Origin: an uncultured Bacteroidota bacterium
GTDB lineage: Bacteria; Bacteroidota; Bacteroidia; Flavobacteriales_F; PHOS-HE28
Assembly: GCA_902825795.1 (NCBI GenBank)
Contig: CADECG010000024.1
Location: 1-34,840 of the forward strand
DNA length: 34,840 bases
Direction of reading: 5' to 3'
Both the position numbers and the translations under genes were made by a program. The first letter of the stretch is position 1; each line of letters opens with the position of its first letter. Below the pieces are notes generated by a model. That model did not search any database, was not told the DNA's origin, and saw nothing but the letters and a program-made list of their open reading frames with translations. This document shows positions 11,111 through 19,966 of this stretch, one piece after another.

Positions 11111-11917
11111 ATGAAACATTGGACCCGCCCTTTTCTGTGCTTGGCGCTGGCAGCCCAGTTGCACACTGCCGCACAACAAGCGTTGCCCACCGCGCCGTTG
11201 CCTGCCACAGGGTGGAGCATGACAAGTTTGAATTGCGGAACGGGTGTGGAGACGGATCGTTTTGAAACGATGTCGTTACCACAGTTGATGGCCTTCGCGA
11301 AGACCAGCCAGGAACTGCAGCGCGACCTCAGCCAGTTCGATGAGCAAGTGAGCACCACCACCAGCGGCCTCGGGCTCTTTGTCATGGCCGGGTTCGGACG
11401 TACGAAAACGGCGCCCACGACCACCAACACCACCACAGAAGTGCAAGTGGGCGTGGGACTGCACACCCCGCGCGAGGCGATGGTGACGTACCGCAACCAG
11501 CACATGGACACGTCCATCGTGTACTGCAACCTGCAAACCGAGATCAGTTTGGAAACCGCCTATTTGCTCCGCGGACGTTGGAGCCGCTACGTGCATTGGC
11601 ACGTAGGTCTGGGCGCGAACGGCGGGTTGACCGTGGGTAACAAGATGATGCTCATCGAAGGCCGCTATTTGGCGGACGACGAGCACCCGTCACAACAGCA
11701 AGCCGAGGAGATGAACAAGCACACCTACGGGGCCAAGCAGGTTTACTACACGCGGCTCTTCATTCCCACCGGCGTCAAGTTCCGCATTGGGCCGCGCTGG
11801 CAAGTGGGTATGGACTACAGGTTGGGTGTCGGATGGCAGTTCGTGCCGGGCCACGATAGCAACCGCATCGCGCTTACCGGGGCGGGTTTCATCGGGGCGA
11901 AGTATGCGTTCAACTAG
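11111..11917 (+). CDS. Secreted protein, probable outer-membrane beta-barrel, function unknown
   Basis: Not assigned to a named family. The 268-residue product starts at ATG 11111 with a signal peptide (MKHWTRPFLCLALAAQLHTA, cut near AAQQ). The C-terminal half alternates hydrophobic and polar residues with many aromatic and glycine positions (YVHWHVGLGANGGLTVG, WQVGMDYRLGVGWQF) and ends in GAKYAFN. This is typical of a small barrel whose last strand ends in an aromatic residue. A threonine-rich linker (TKTAPTTTNTTTEV) lies in the middle. An in-frame ATG at 11060 would place the signal peptide inside the protein and is less likely. The TonB-domain gene follows after about 50 bases. Confidence 0.78.
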   Translation: MKHWTRPFLCLALAAQLHTAAQQALPTAPLPATGWSMTSLNCGTGVETDRFETMSLPQLMAFAKTSQELQRDLSQFDEQVSTTTSGLGLFVMAGFGRTKTAPTTTNTTTEVQVGVGLHTPREAMVTYRNQHMDTSIVYCNLQTEISLETAYLLRGRWSRYVHWHVGLGANGGLTVGNKMMLIEGRYLADDEHPSQQQAEEMNKHTYGAKQVYYTRLFIPTGVKFRIGPRWQVGMDYRLGVGWQFVPGHDSNRIALTGAGFIGAKYAFN

Positions 11918-11966
11918 TGCTAAGGTGCTCGTGGTCCACGCGATCGGGAGCTTCTGTTTTCACCGC

Positions 11967-12452
11967 ATGAAGAAGTCGTTGTTCGTCCTTGCCGCGCTGC
12001 TGTGCAACACGGTCTTGGCCCAGGATGAACCGGTACCTGCGCAGACCGTGACCGATACGCCAGGTTCGCGAACAATGGAGAGCAACTGGGAGCACGTGGA
12101 AGCACCACCTCCGCCCACCCCGCAAACCGAAGAGGTATTCAATTCGGCAGTCGTGGAAGTGAAACCGGAATTCCCGGGCGGACAAGATGCCATGTACCGT
12201 TTCATCGCACAGAACATGATCTATCCGCCGGATATGGTGGAAGCCGGTGTGCAGGGCAAAGCATACATAGAGTTCGTAGTGCGTAGGGATGGGAGCATCA
12301 CCGATGTTGTTGTGAAACGCGGCGTGGCGCCTTCGGGCGATGCGGAAGCCGTGCGCGTGTTAAAGGCCATGCCCAAGTGGACACCCGCCACATTGAACGG
12401 CAAGTCGGTGACCTGCACCATGGTGATGCCGCTACAGTTCACGCTGAAGTAG
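11967..12452 (+). CDS. Periplasmic TonB C-terminal domain protein
   Basis: The 161-residue protein starts at ATG 11967 with a cleavable-looking signal (MKKSLFVLAALLCNTVLAQ) and a proline-rich linker (EAPPPPTPQTEE). A TonB C-terminal domain follows: EVKPEFPGGQDAMYRFIAQN, GKAYIEFVVRRDGSITDVVV and AEAVRVLKAMPKWTPATLNG. In classical TonB this domain carries energy to outer-membrane receptors and is anchored in the inner membrane by an uncleaved helix. Here the N-terminus looks like a signal peptide instead, as in many Bacteroidota single-domain TonB-like proteins of uncertain role. No ExbB/ExbD genes are nearby, so a true energy-transducing role is uncertain. Confidence 0.85.
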   Translation: MKKSLFVLAALLCNTVLAQDEPVPAQTVTDTPGSRTMESNWEHVEAPPPPTPQTEEVFNSAVVEVKPEFPGGQDAMYRFIAQNMIYPPDMVEAGVQGKAYIEFVVRRDGSITDVVVKRGVAPSGDAEAVRVLKAMPKWTPATLNGKSVTCTMVMPLQFTLK

Positions 12453-12690
12453 GGCAAGGTGCTGGGATCGTGCAGCGCACGCTCACTGTTACACGGTGGT
12501 GGCCGATCGCATCATCGCTCCGTTCATACATATGGTGAAGCCCGAGGCGTTCGAGTCTAGTTCGCCACTCCGGAAGTCGGGGCCGATCGTAGACAGGGTG
12601 CCATTGCTTGCCTGGGCACGGGCTTCGGCCCAATTGCTGCTGCGTGACATTCCACCCTAGCGAGCACTTAGCTTTCCCTGGGTACCACGG

Positions 12691-13173
12691 ATGAAGAACC
12701 TGCTCGCTTTGTTGCTGTTGTGCGCGTGTACCTACGCGAACGCGCAGAAAAGCCCGCTCACTTGGAGTGATCTCGAACGATTGGCCGGGCTCGACCTCTC
12801 CGGTTTCGAGAAGGAGGTGGAGGAGCTGGGGCTCACACCACATAGGCCGGACAATACGAGCACCCCGGAGTGTGTGACGTTGACGTACCTCGGCGCTCCC
12901 ACGCCCAACGGGAGCCGCAACAAACTCAGCACCATGCGTTGCGGCAATGGTTTGCGCTCCGTGTCCTTCAACACCGCCGACGAAGAGACCTACAAGAGGC
13001 TGAAGGAAGCGGCCCTTGCGAAGGGCTTCAAGTTGCAAGCGGCGGACGCTGGTGCTGAAGCTTCTGTGCAAGTACATACACACGAAGGGAAACAGATGCG
13101 TACCGATCGATCGGTGGTCAACAACACCACCTATTTTGTGATCTCCCTTTCAGGCACGTGGCCAAGGGAGTAG
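12691..13173 (+). CDS. Small secreted protein, function unknown
   Basis: 160 residues with a clear signal peptide (MKNLLALLLLCACTYANAQ) followed by a soluble alpha/beta domain (WSDLERLAGLDLSGFEKEVE, ECVTLTYLGAPTPNG, EETYKRLKEAALAKGFKLQA). The central cysteines (ECVTL, MRCGNG) could form a disulfide. I do not recognise a family. The 238 bases before it (12453-12690) show no other gene, so it probably has its own promoter. Confidence 0.72.
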   Translation: MKNLLALLLLCACTYANAQKSPLTWSDLERLAGLDLSGFEKEVEELGLTPHRPDNTSTPECVTLTYLGAPTPNGSRNKLSTMRCGNGLRSVSFNTADEETYKRLKEAALAKGFKLQAADAGAEASVQVHTHEGKQMRTDRSVVNNTTYFVISLSGTWPRE

Positions 13174-13219
13174 CGGAACACCGACGCGCGCTGGCCGACG
13201 GGGCGGTGCTGTCACCACA

Positions 13220-14833
13220 TCATTCCAGCACATAACGCACTTCCTGATCGTGGTACCGTTGCCGCAGGTTGGTGCTGATGCCGATGCGGAACCAGTTGGT
13301 CGTTTCGTTCGCTGCACCATGGGGCTGGCGCGAGCGCATCACATAGGCGGCTTCAGCCCGCAGGCCGCTGCGCGGATCGATGGTCCATGCACCGACGACC
13401 TCGGCGAAAAGGACGTTGACTTCCACTGGGTCGGCCAGGAAATAGCCGTAGTTGTCGGGGCGCACACCATCACTGCTGTAACGTTCTGACTCAGGGCGGA
13501 AAATGTTGTTGCCCCAGCTGTATGCGCCGGTATCCTGCCCCAGCGTGGCGTAGCTGAGATGGGCGCTCACCATCCAGCGCTTCTTGCGCCACTCGGCACG
13601 CACCAGCATCTCGCGGAAGTTGCTGCCGTAAGGATGGGCGAGTGGTTGCCCCGCATGCGCATAGTTCTGCCGCGTATCGCTGTGTGTATAGATGAACGGT
13701 CGCGCATAGTTGAACTCCGCCCGTAGCATCAGCGTCTTCACCTTGAACGCTTCATAGGTCACCAGCCCCACTTGGAATGCTTGTTTGTTGCCGTACCAAC
13801 CATCACCTGCGCGCACGGCGTCCAGCAGGAATTCATCGAGCATTACTTGCGAATAGAAAAGGCTCTTCTTCCCGGGCTTGACGTTAAGTGCAAGACCAAG
13901 CAATGCATTGTCCCCTGAGCCCTGACTGTATTCCACCGGGCGGTAGAAGATGACCGGATTGAGATAGTTGATCTCGAAGCCGCGCGGGAATTTCTCATCA
14001 GCACCTTGCCACACCACGCCCTCGAACACCGCCACATTCAAGCGGCGCGTAACGTTCCAACTGAGGTAGTGGAAACTGGAGAACTTGCGATCGTATGATG
14101 CTGGAGCGCCCCCTGCTCCACGGATGTCGTCCATCACCGTGAAGAGGTTCACGTATTTGATCTTCCAGAATTCCGTGTTGATGCGCAGGAAGGGATAGCT
14201 GCCAGCGTTGTCACTGAGAAAGAACGAACGATGCCCCTCGCCGAAGAAGTGTTTGCCGCGGCCCACTGTCAACACGAACGCCTCATCGGGCACGAAGCTG
14301 GCCCAGCCGTTCCAGTCGTAGTGTGAACGCGCTTCGTCATCACCGTACGCGTAGCCCTCGCCGAGCGAGACTTGTTGAGCGTCCACCAACGTATCGAGGT
14401 AATCGCTCCAGTTCTCGTTCCATGCTTGCCCGTCCAAGTGAAAGCTCCAACGCTTGCCGGCATCGGCTTCCAGCCAAGCACCCGCACCACCGCGCCACGT
14501 GAGCGCCGATGTGCTGCCTGCATCCACGCCCGCCGAAGCATCCAGCAGCGGACCACCGCGCCAGCGCAAACCTGTCGTAGTGCTATCGAATGCGTTACGG
14601 CCCCAGCGTTCCAAGAAGTCCATGGCCGCGGTGCCCGGCAATGTGTCGCCGCCCGGCAATGCACGCAGATCACGGATGAGGTAAGGACGGATGGCCGTGT
14701 GCACACCGCTATTGAGGGAATACGCTTGCGCTGCCCACGGTGCTTCCACCGCACGGCTCAACGGCAGCGTGGCGGGCTGGGCGCAGCATACGCCAAAAAC
14801 CAGGAACCCACAACCAACAACCGCGCTGCGCAT
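13220..14833 (-). CDS. RemB/Wzi-like outer-membrane barrel protein (copy 1)
   Basis: Predicted 537-residue outer-membrane protein starting at ATG 14833, with signal MRSAVVGCGFLVFGVCCAQ. The motifs VGRGKHFFGEGHRSFFLSDN, YPFLRINTEFWKIKYVN and YLNPVIFYRPVEYSQGSGDN mark the Wzi/RemB superfamily. Wzi is an E. coli barrel lectin that attaches capsule to the cell surface; RemB is a Flavobacterium surface protein needed for normal gliding and polysaccharide interactions. The chosen start overlaps the stop of the upstream glycosyltransferase as TGATG, implying coupling. It is paralogous to the protein at 15960-17540 (shared GKHF-[FV]-G-x-G-[HY]-RS and GQPLAHP/NQPLAHP motifs). A role in exopolysaccharide attachment is inferred from family and neighbours. 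Confidence 0.85.
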   Translation of the reverse strand: MRSAVVGCGFLVFGVCCAQPATLPLSRAVEAPWAAQAYSLNSGVHTAIRPYLIRDLRALPGGDTLPGTAAMDFLERWGRNAFDSTTTGLRWRGGPLLDASAGVDAGSTSALTWRGGAGAWLEADAGKRWSFHLDGQAWNENWSDYLDTLVDAQQVSLGEGYAYGDDEARSHYDWNGWASFVPDEAFVLTVGRGKHFFGEGHRSFFLSDNAGSYPFLRINTEFWKIKYVNLFTVMDDIRGAGGAPASYDRKFSSFHYLSWNVTRRLNVAVFEGVVWQGADEKFPRGFEINYLNPVIFYRPVEYSQGSGDNALLGLALNVKPGKKSLFYSQVMLDEFLLDAVRAGDGWYGNKQAFQVGLVTYEAFKVKTLMLRAEFNYARPFIYTHSDTRQNYAHAGQPLAHPYGSNFREMLVRAEWRKKRWMVSAHLSYATLGQDTGAYSWGNNIFRPESERYSSDGVRPDNYGYFLADPVEVNVLFAEVVGAWTIDPRSGLRAEAAYVMRSRQPHGAANETTNWFRIGISTNLRQRYHDQEVRYVLE

Positions 14834-15945
14834 CACTTCTTCTGCCGTACTGGAACAATGAAGGGAAGCAGGGCCAGGAAGAACGCTGTTGAACCCAAGA
14901 GCAGCAGGCCTTTCGTCGGCGCTATGTCACGGGTCAGCAGGCTGGTCATGATCACTGCGATGGCGAACAGGTAAAGTGTTGCAGTGGTGCCCCGATGACC
15001 GAGCCCGTGTGCCATCAAGCGATGATGGATATGGTTGCGGTCGGCGGCGAAGGGGCTCACCCCACGCGCGGCGCGGCTCACGAACACACGGAACGTATCC
15101 ACCAGCGGGTAGGCGAGCACGGCCATGGCGAACAGCGGTGTTGGTACGCGTTGCAACCATGATGGAAGTCTCGTGATGTCATGATCCACCAGGTTCATGG
15201 CAAGCACGCCGAGTATGGCGCCGATGATCAGCGAGCCGCTGTCGCCCATGAAGATGCGCGCCGGGTGGTAGTTGAACACCAAGAAGCCGATAAGCGCACC
15301 TGCGAGCACCGCACTGAGCAATGCCAATGGAACATCGCCCGCCAAGTAGAACCAGCAACCGAACGCCACCGCACAGATGGTACCGATCCCGGCGGCCAAT
15401 CCATCGATCCCGTCGATGAGGTTGAAGGCATTCACCAACACCACGTAAACGAAGAAGCTGAACGCGATGCTCCATTCCTGACCCAATTCATAGATACCGA
15501 ACGTACCGTGCATACTGTTGATGCGTATGCCCGCCATCACCACCAGTATATAGCCTACCACCATGTGCCCCACCAGCTTCTTCACCGGGCTGAAGCCGAT
15601 GATGTCGTCCTTCACACCAATGAAGAAGAGGAGCACCATGGCCGCGATGATGAACTTGAACTGCTTGTAGTAGAGGCCCATGGACATGTACATGGCCTTG
15701 TACCCGAGGTCGGGCACTTTCAGTTGGCCGGGCCCCGGGAACCACAGCGCAAATGAGAAAATGATAGCGGCGAAAATGATGATGCCACCGATGGTGGGCA
15801 CGCTGCGCCGGTGCAGTTTGCGCGCATCGCCTGGCTCATCCACCAAGTGTTTCATACGCGCCACCTTGATCAAGCTGGGCATCGTAAAGAGCACAACGAT
15901 CAGCGCCGTAAGGAACCCGAAGAGTATGGTATACGCGTGTCCCAT
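14833..15945 (-). CDS. WecA/MraY-family undecaprenyl-phosphate sugar-1-phosphate transferase
   Basis: This 370-residue integral membrane enzyme should load the first sugar phosphate onto undecaprenyl phosphate at the inner membrane, starting a surface polysaccharide or O-antigen. The signatures are all visible: GVKDDIIG (the metal-binding Asp-Asp), NAFNLIDGIDGLAAG, RIFMGDSGSL and the uridine-binding DRNHIHHRLM loop. It has about 10-11 hydrophobic segments, beginning GHAYTILFGFLTALIVVLF. The His-x-His-His loop separates WecA-like enzymes from MraY. Start ATG 15945 lies 15 bases after the upstream RemB-like stop; its own stop overlaps the next start (TGATG). The substrate (GlcNAc-, GalNAc- or other) cannot be read from the sequence. 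Confidence 0.95.
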   Translation of the reverse strand: MGHAYTILFGFLTALIVVLFTMPSLIKVARMKHLVDEPGDARKLHRRSVPTIGGIIIFAAIIFSFALWFPGPGQLKVPDLGYKAMYMSMGLYYKQFKFIIAAMVLLFFIGVKDDIIGFSPVKKLVGHMVVGYILVVMAGIRINSMHGTFGIYELGQEWSIAFSFFVYVVLVNAFNLIDGIDGLAAGIGTICAVAFGCWFYLAGDVPLALLSAVLAGALIGFLVFNYHPARIFMGDSGSLIIGAILGVLAMNLVDHDITRLPSWLQRVPTPLFAMAVLAYPLVDTFRVFVSRAARGVSPFAADRNHIHHRLMAHGLGHRGTTATLYLFAIAVIMTSLLTRDIAPTKGLLLLGSTAFFLALLPFIVPVRQKK

Positions 15946-15959
15946 GTGTTCGCCTTCCC

Positions 15960-17540
15960 TCAAATGTCGTAATAGCGGTTGAAGAGCCCGGTGCGCAGCG
16001 AAACGTACAGATAGCTGCTGTTCAGTCGGTCGGGCGCAAGGCCAAGATCGCGCCCCATCCAACCGAGCATCAAGCGTGTGTTGGTGTTCTGGTTCACGAG
16101 CCAGCCGGCGCTCAGGTCGAGGTGCGTGAGCTGCCTATGCACCTCGTCCACGGTAACAGCTACGTCAAGGTCTTCCACCAGCGGGTTGTTGCCGAAGTTG
16201 GTGTTGAGGGTATCCTGTAGGATCACTTGCGCAACATTCACTTTGCCGGTGAAGAACCAGCGCTTCTTCCGGTACTCCAATGTGGCCACTGCTTCGTTGA
16301 AGTTCGCCCCGAGCGGGTGGGCGAGCGGCTGGTTGTAATGCACATGGCCCATGTTGGGGCTGCGCGTGCTGTAGGTGAACGTGCTCACGCTGTTGTACTC
16401 GAGCAGCAGGTGCAGGTCTTGCCGGAAGATTTCGAACAGCCGCAGCCCGGCCTGCCATGCCAACTCACTGTTGCCCGGGTCGTCCGCTGCGACCTGTCCA
16501 TACAGGAACAGCTTGTCGGTGAGCTTCAGTTTCAAGTCAAGCCCGAGCAGGGTGTTCACGTCGTCGTTGTCGAAACCGTAGATGATCGTGTTCACCCCGA
16601 TGACCGGGTTCAGTTGCATGGCGTTGAACGCGCGCGCGCCGCCTTGTTGGATGGTTTTGAACTGCGTGCTTTCGAACAGGCCGATCTGCGCAGGACCCAC
16701 GTTAATGCTAAGGTGATCGAACGTGGCGCGCTTCCAATAGAAGATGCTCTCGCTGGATTCGCCGGTGGGGAGCCGGTTCGCTTCGCCCGCCATCTGCAGC
16801 TTGGCGTAGATGGTGGAGTATTGTACGCGGTCTTTCAGCAACAACCAGTTCGCCTTCAGAAAAGGGTAGTTGAACGCATTGTCGCTTAACAGCACGCTCC
16901 GGTATCCATTGCCCACGAAGTGTTTCCCATGGCCGAATTGCACGTTCACGAATTGCCGGGGTGTCCAGCTCACCGTGCCACCGGCCCAACTGAAATCGAA
17001 GCCGCGCCGATCGAACGCTTTGATGCGCCCTTGTCCCGGCACCACCCCGCTCTCCTGCACGTATTGGTACAGGTACTGCGGGTGGATGGACTGCGTTTCG
17101 TAGAACGTGGTGTTGAACGATACCCGCGGACCGATGTCCACGGCGAAACGGTAGCCGCGGCTGTTCACATAGAAACGCGTGGTGTCGGCGAACTCGCTCG
17201 GATCGCGGAAGTCATGGCCCAGTTCGAAGTTGTAAACGATGTCGCCGATCACCCGGAAACGGTTCTTAAGCACATCCAACATGTGCTTCTTGAACAGGAT
17301 CTCAGTAAGCCCGTAGTAGTAACGGCCGCTATCGGGCCGGTGGCCCATCACGTTGCGCAGGTCCACGCGGCTTTCGATCATGGGTCGCAGACCGGTATGC
17401 ACGGGGCTCGTGCGGCACGCATGGTTGCGGTCCAGATCCAAGTAGATATCGCGGTTCAGCGGCACATCGTTCTGTTGGGCGCGCGCGGCTTGGCCGAGCA
17501 GTGCTACCGTGCAGAGGGCGAAGGCTGAGCGTAGGAACAT
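15960..17540 (-). CDS. RemB/Wzi-like outer-membrane barrel protein (copy 2)
   Basis: 526 residues from ATG 17540, with signal peptide MFLRSAFALCTVALLGQAARA. Diagnostic stretches are FGHGKHFVGNGYRSVLLSDN, FNYPFLKANWLLLKDRVQYS and HYNQPLAHPLGANFNEAVA, placing it in the same family as the product of 13220-14833. The two copies flank the WecA-like enzyme in one operon with gaps of -1 and 14 bases. In-frame upstream codons to 17774 run through the kinase remnant in another frame and are rejected as coding. Predicted location is the outer membrane. A role in capsule or exopolysaccharide anchoring, or gliding, is inferred rather than shown. Confidence 0.85.
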   Translation of the reverse strand: MFLRSAFALCTVALLGQAARAQQNDVPLNRDIYLDLDRNHACRTSPVHTGLRPMIESRVDLRNVMGHRPDSGRYYYGLTEILFKKHMLDVLKNRFRVIGDIVYNFELGHDFRDPSEFADTTRFYVNSRGYRFAVDIGPRVSFNTTFYETQSIHPQYLYQYVQESGVVPGQGRIKAFDRRGFDFSWAGGTVSWTPRQFVNVQFGHGKHFVGNGYRSVLLSDNAFNYPFLKANWLLLKDRVQYSTIYAKLQMAGEANRLPTGESSESIFYWKRATFDHLSINVGPAQIGLFESTQFKTIQQGGARAFNAMQLNPVIGVNTIIYGFDNDDVNTLLGLDLKLKLTDKLFLYGQVAADDPGNSELAWQAGLRLFEIFRQDLHLLLEYNSVSTFTYSTRSPNMGHVHYNQPLAHPLGANFNEAVATLEYRKKRWFFTGKVNVAQVILQDTLNTNFGNNPLVEDLDVAVTVDEVHRQLTHLDLSAGWLVNQNTNTRLMLGWMGRDLGLAPDRLNSSYLYVSLRTGLFNRYYDI

Positions 17541-17599
17541 GCGATCCCGGAAGGGGCCGCCGAAGGTAGCGGCATCGACTTGTCGGGGAAGGCCAGCGT

Positions 17600-17749
17600 T
17601 CATGCCAACGGCACGCCTAGCGATACGGTAGTGCCATACCCGGGGCTTGGGTCGAACTGCAACGCGCCGCCTACCTCGGCAGCACGTTGGCGCAGCATGT
17701 TGCGCTGGTCGTCCACAAGCAGAATGTTCGTGGTGCCATGACTTCCGGT
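17600..17749 (-). pseudogene. Remnant of a two-component locus (histidine kinase C-terminus joined to receiver-like start)
   Basis: A 49-codon open frame lacks an ATG at its 5' end. Its last 34 residues, RNMLRQRAAEVGGALQF then GYGTTVSLGVPLA and a stop, match the end of HATPase domains of NarX/DegS-type kinases (consensus 'GLxNMRxRAxxxGG...GxGTxVxxxxPL'). The ATP-binding N, G1 and G2 boxes are missing. The preceding residues TTNILLVDDQ look like the start of a response regulator, so the piece may be a deletion scar fusing two parts of a former kinase-regulator pair. It lies between the intact histidine kinase and the RemB operon. The receiver-like part is short and could be chance. Confidence 0.6.
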
Positions 17750-17852
17750 CTAACGATCGACCCGATATCGACAACGAAAACGTCAGGCAGGGCGTGGCCT
17801 GTAAAATAACTGGAGGGAGGCTCGCGAGGCCTTGGAACGGGCCCCAAGCGGC

Positions 17853-19628
17853 TCAGCTCGGGAACAACAACCGGAAGGTGGTGCCCTTTCCCAGTTCGCT
17901 TTCCACCGAGAGCATCACACTGTGCGCATTGAAGATGTTGCGCGCCTCGGTAAGGCCCAGGCCCATGCCTCCTGTGCGGCCACTGAAGAACGGCTGGAAG
18001 ATCCGTTCAAGGTCCTCTGGGCTGAGGCCTTTCCCATTGTCGCGCACGGTCACTTGTATGCGGTCCTTCACATGCTCGCTGATGATCAACAGTTCCCCTT
18101 TGCCGTCTTCCATGGCCTCCACGGCATTCACCAACAGGTTGATGAAGGCCACGGTGAGCGTCGACTTGTCGATCATCACGTTGGCCAGAGCAGGGTCCAG
18201 CACCATGGTACTTTTCACTTTCCGCAGCTCGCAGCGGTCCTTCACTTGCGCAAAGGCTTCCAGGAGCACGTCGTTCACCGAGCCTTCGGCCATTTTCATT
18301 TCCAGCGGCCTGCTGGTGTGCAGCATTTCGGTGATGAGCTGCCCGATCCGCTGCGAATTGCGGCGGAGGATGTCCAAGTACAATTGCTGCTCGGGCGATG
18401 GGCTCCCATCCGCTTCCAGCTGATCCAAGGCGAGCTGGATATTGGTGAGCGGATTGCGCACCTCGTGCCCCACCATGCGCGCGAAGCGACCGGTCACGGC
18501 GAGGCGTTCGCCTTCTTGCACCAGTATGGCGTGGCGCTTCGCTTCGGTGATGTCGGTGAAGGTGATCACCAGTCCATCCAGCAGCCGCACGGCCGATATG
18601 GACAACGTGGAGGTGAGGCCATCGCGGGTGAACTCCGTTTCGGTACGCAAGGGTTCGCCCGTTTCCACGATGCGCACATAGCGCGGGAAGAGGGGTGAGC
18701 GTTGGTTCTCCGGATGGATCTCCAGCATGCTCTGGTGCAACATCACTTCGGCCTTGCGGTGGAAGATGTTCTCGGCCGCTTCGTTCATGCGCGTGCATTC
18801 GAAGTCGACGATGGCACCTTGCTCATCGCGGATGGCCCTGAAGGCCATGATGCCGCTCTGCGAGCTGTCCAGCACGCGTTTCAAGCTGCGCTCCGCCAAC
18901 TCCCGGGTGCGCGCTTCTTCGTCCAGCTCCGCTGCGGCGCGCAGGGCCAGACGCTCAGCTTTTTGGGCGCGCTCCAATGCGCGGAACATCCACAAGAGCA
19001 GCAGAACGATGCACAACAAGGCAAGACCGGCATACACCGCCACCATCGTGGGTCCGGCCCATTTCAGGTCCTGGCTTTGCTTCTCCAGCTGGCGGAGGTT
19101 GTTGGTGGCGTGGTCGAGCAGGATGGCATGCGTGCTGCGTAACTGATCCATCATCTCCTTGCCTTGGTACAGGAGGACACTGTCGGGCTCATCGGCCACG
19201 GCAACACCGGCAAGCTGGGCGGCAATACGGTCCTTCATGTACTGCATCCGTGTATCGATGCGCGACCGCAATAGCACCAAGCCGGCCTTTGAGATGACAT
19301 TGGAATCCAGCCGCACCTCCAGCTCCGCAAGGTGCTGGGCGAGCGAGCCGGTGGCCCTGATGTAGGGTTGCAGGAATGCAGTGTCGTTGCTCAACAAGAA
19401 GCCGCGCTGGCCGGTTTCCGCGTCGGTCATCAGCGCCAGCACCTCTTCCAGCTCACCGATGACTTCGTGCGATCGGCGGATCTCCTCGTTCTGCTGAACG
19501 TAGCCCACGAGATTGCGGTAGCTCGTCAGCAACAGGACCATCAGCGCCGCCACGCTCAGCAGCGCTACGATCTTCAGCATCATCAAGTGCCGCTGCTGTG
19601 TGCGCTCCGGGCTTGGCTCTATGGGCAT
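17853..19628 (-). CDS. CHASE3-PAS sensor histidine kinase
   Basis: 591 residues from ATG 19628. Layout: transmembrane helix about 16-36, a periplasmic CHASE3-like helical domain with the hallmark TDAETGQRGFLLS (about 65-80), transmembrane helix about 192-214, coiled linker, and a PAS domain (about 250-360). A HisKA dimerisation domain follows, with phospho-acceptor His388 in MVGHEVRNPLTNIQLALDQL, then a HATPase domain with N box LLVNAVEAMED, G1 DNGKGLSP and G2 GGMGLGL. It senses an unknown envelope signal and autophosphorylates. No receiver gene is adjacent. The kinase type (HEVRNPL, NtrB-like) would suit the NtrC-like regulator at 9555-10946, but this pairing is inference. Confidence 0.95.
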   Translation of the reverse strand: MPIEPSPERTQQRHLMMLKIVALLSVAALMVLLLTSYRNLVGYVQQNEEIRRSHEVIGELEEVLALMTDAETGQRGFLLSNDTAFLQPYIRATGSLAQHLAELEVRLDSNVISKAGLVLLRSRIDTRMQYMKDRIAAQLAGVAVADEPDSVLLYQGKEMMDQLRSTHAILLDHATNNLRQLEKQSQDLKWAGPTMVAVYAGLALLCIVLLLLWMFRALERAQKAERLALRAAAELDEEARTRELAERSLKRVLDSSQSGIMAFRAIRDEQGAIVDFECTRMNEAAENIFHRKAEVMLHQSMLEIHPENQRSPLFPRYVRIVETGEPLRTETEFTRDGLTSTLSISAVRLLDGLVITFTDITEAKRHAILVQEGERLAVTGRFARMVGHEVRNPLTNIQLALDQLEADGSPSPEQQLYLDILRRNSQRIGQLITEMLHTSRPLEMKMAEGSVNDVLLEAFAQVKDRCELRKVKSTMVLDPALANVMIDKSTLTVAFINLLVNAVEAMEDGKGELLIISEHVKDRIQVTVRDNGKGLSPEDLERIFQPFFSGRTGGMGLGLTEARNIFNAHSVMLSVESELGKGTTFRLLFPS

Positions 19629-19966
19629 CGTGTGGTCGTGCGGTGATCCATGTGGGCAAGCCCCGGTCCATGCGTGATCGGGTTGGAAGGTAATTGCCGC
19701 GTGCCGCAGCGCTACGGGCCGATCTCCTTTGAATGCCCGATCCACCCGCCGCCGCCTTCATCCCTTCCCGTGGAACCGGTTTCCCGGGTTGTGGAATTCT
19801 TTTCCCAGCGGCGCCACTGCCCACATCGGTGCCTGCGCGTTGAACGCCGCTGAACATCAGCGGACTACGTGTACAGTTCCGATCGGCACGGATCGGGCCG
19901 GGGGAGCCTCCACTGCCATACGCCGCTGGCCGATGGCACGATCCAACAACACGGAACACCAACACC
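19629..19966 (+). other. Gene-free divergent intergenic region
   Basis: This stretch lies between the histidine kinase (minus) and the lipoprotein gene (plus) and should hold both promoters. No ORF with family similarity, RNA gene or repeat was seen. A minus-strand TACCTTCC at about 19689-19696 is a weak relative of the -7 box and was not counted as a site. Confidence 0.5.

Noticed and set aside
17832..18698. Long plus-strand frame opposite the histidine kinase
   Set aside because: Shadow of HATPase/HisKA coding sequence; rich in His, Arg and Gln without motif.
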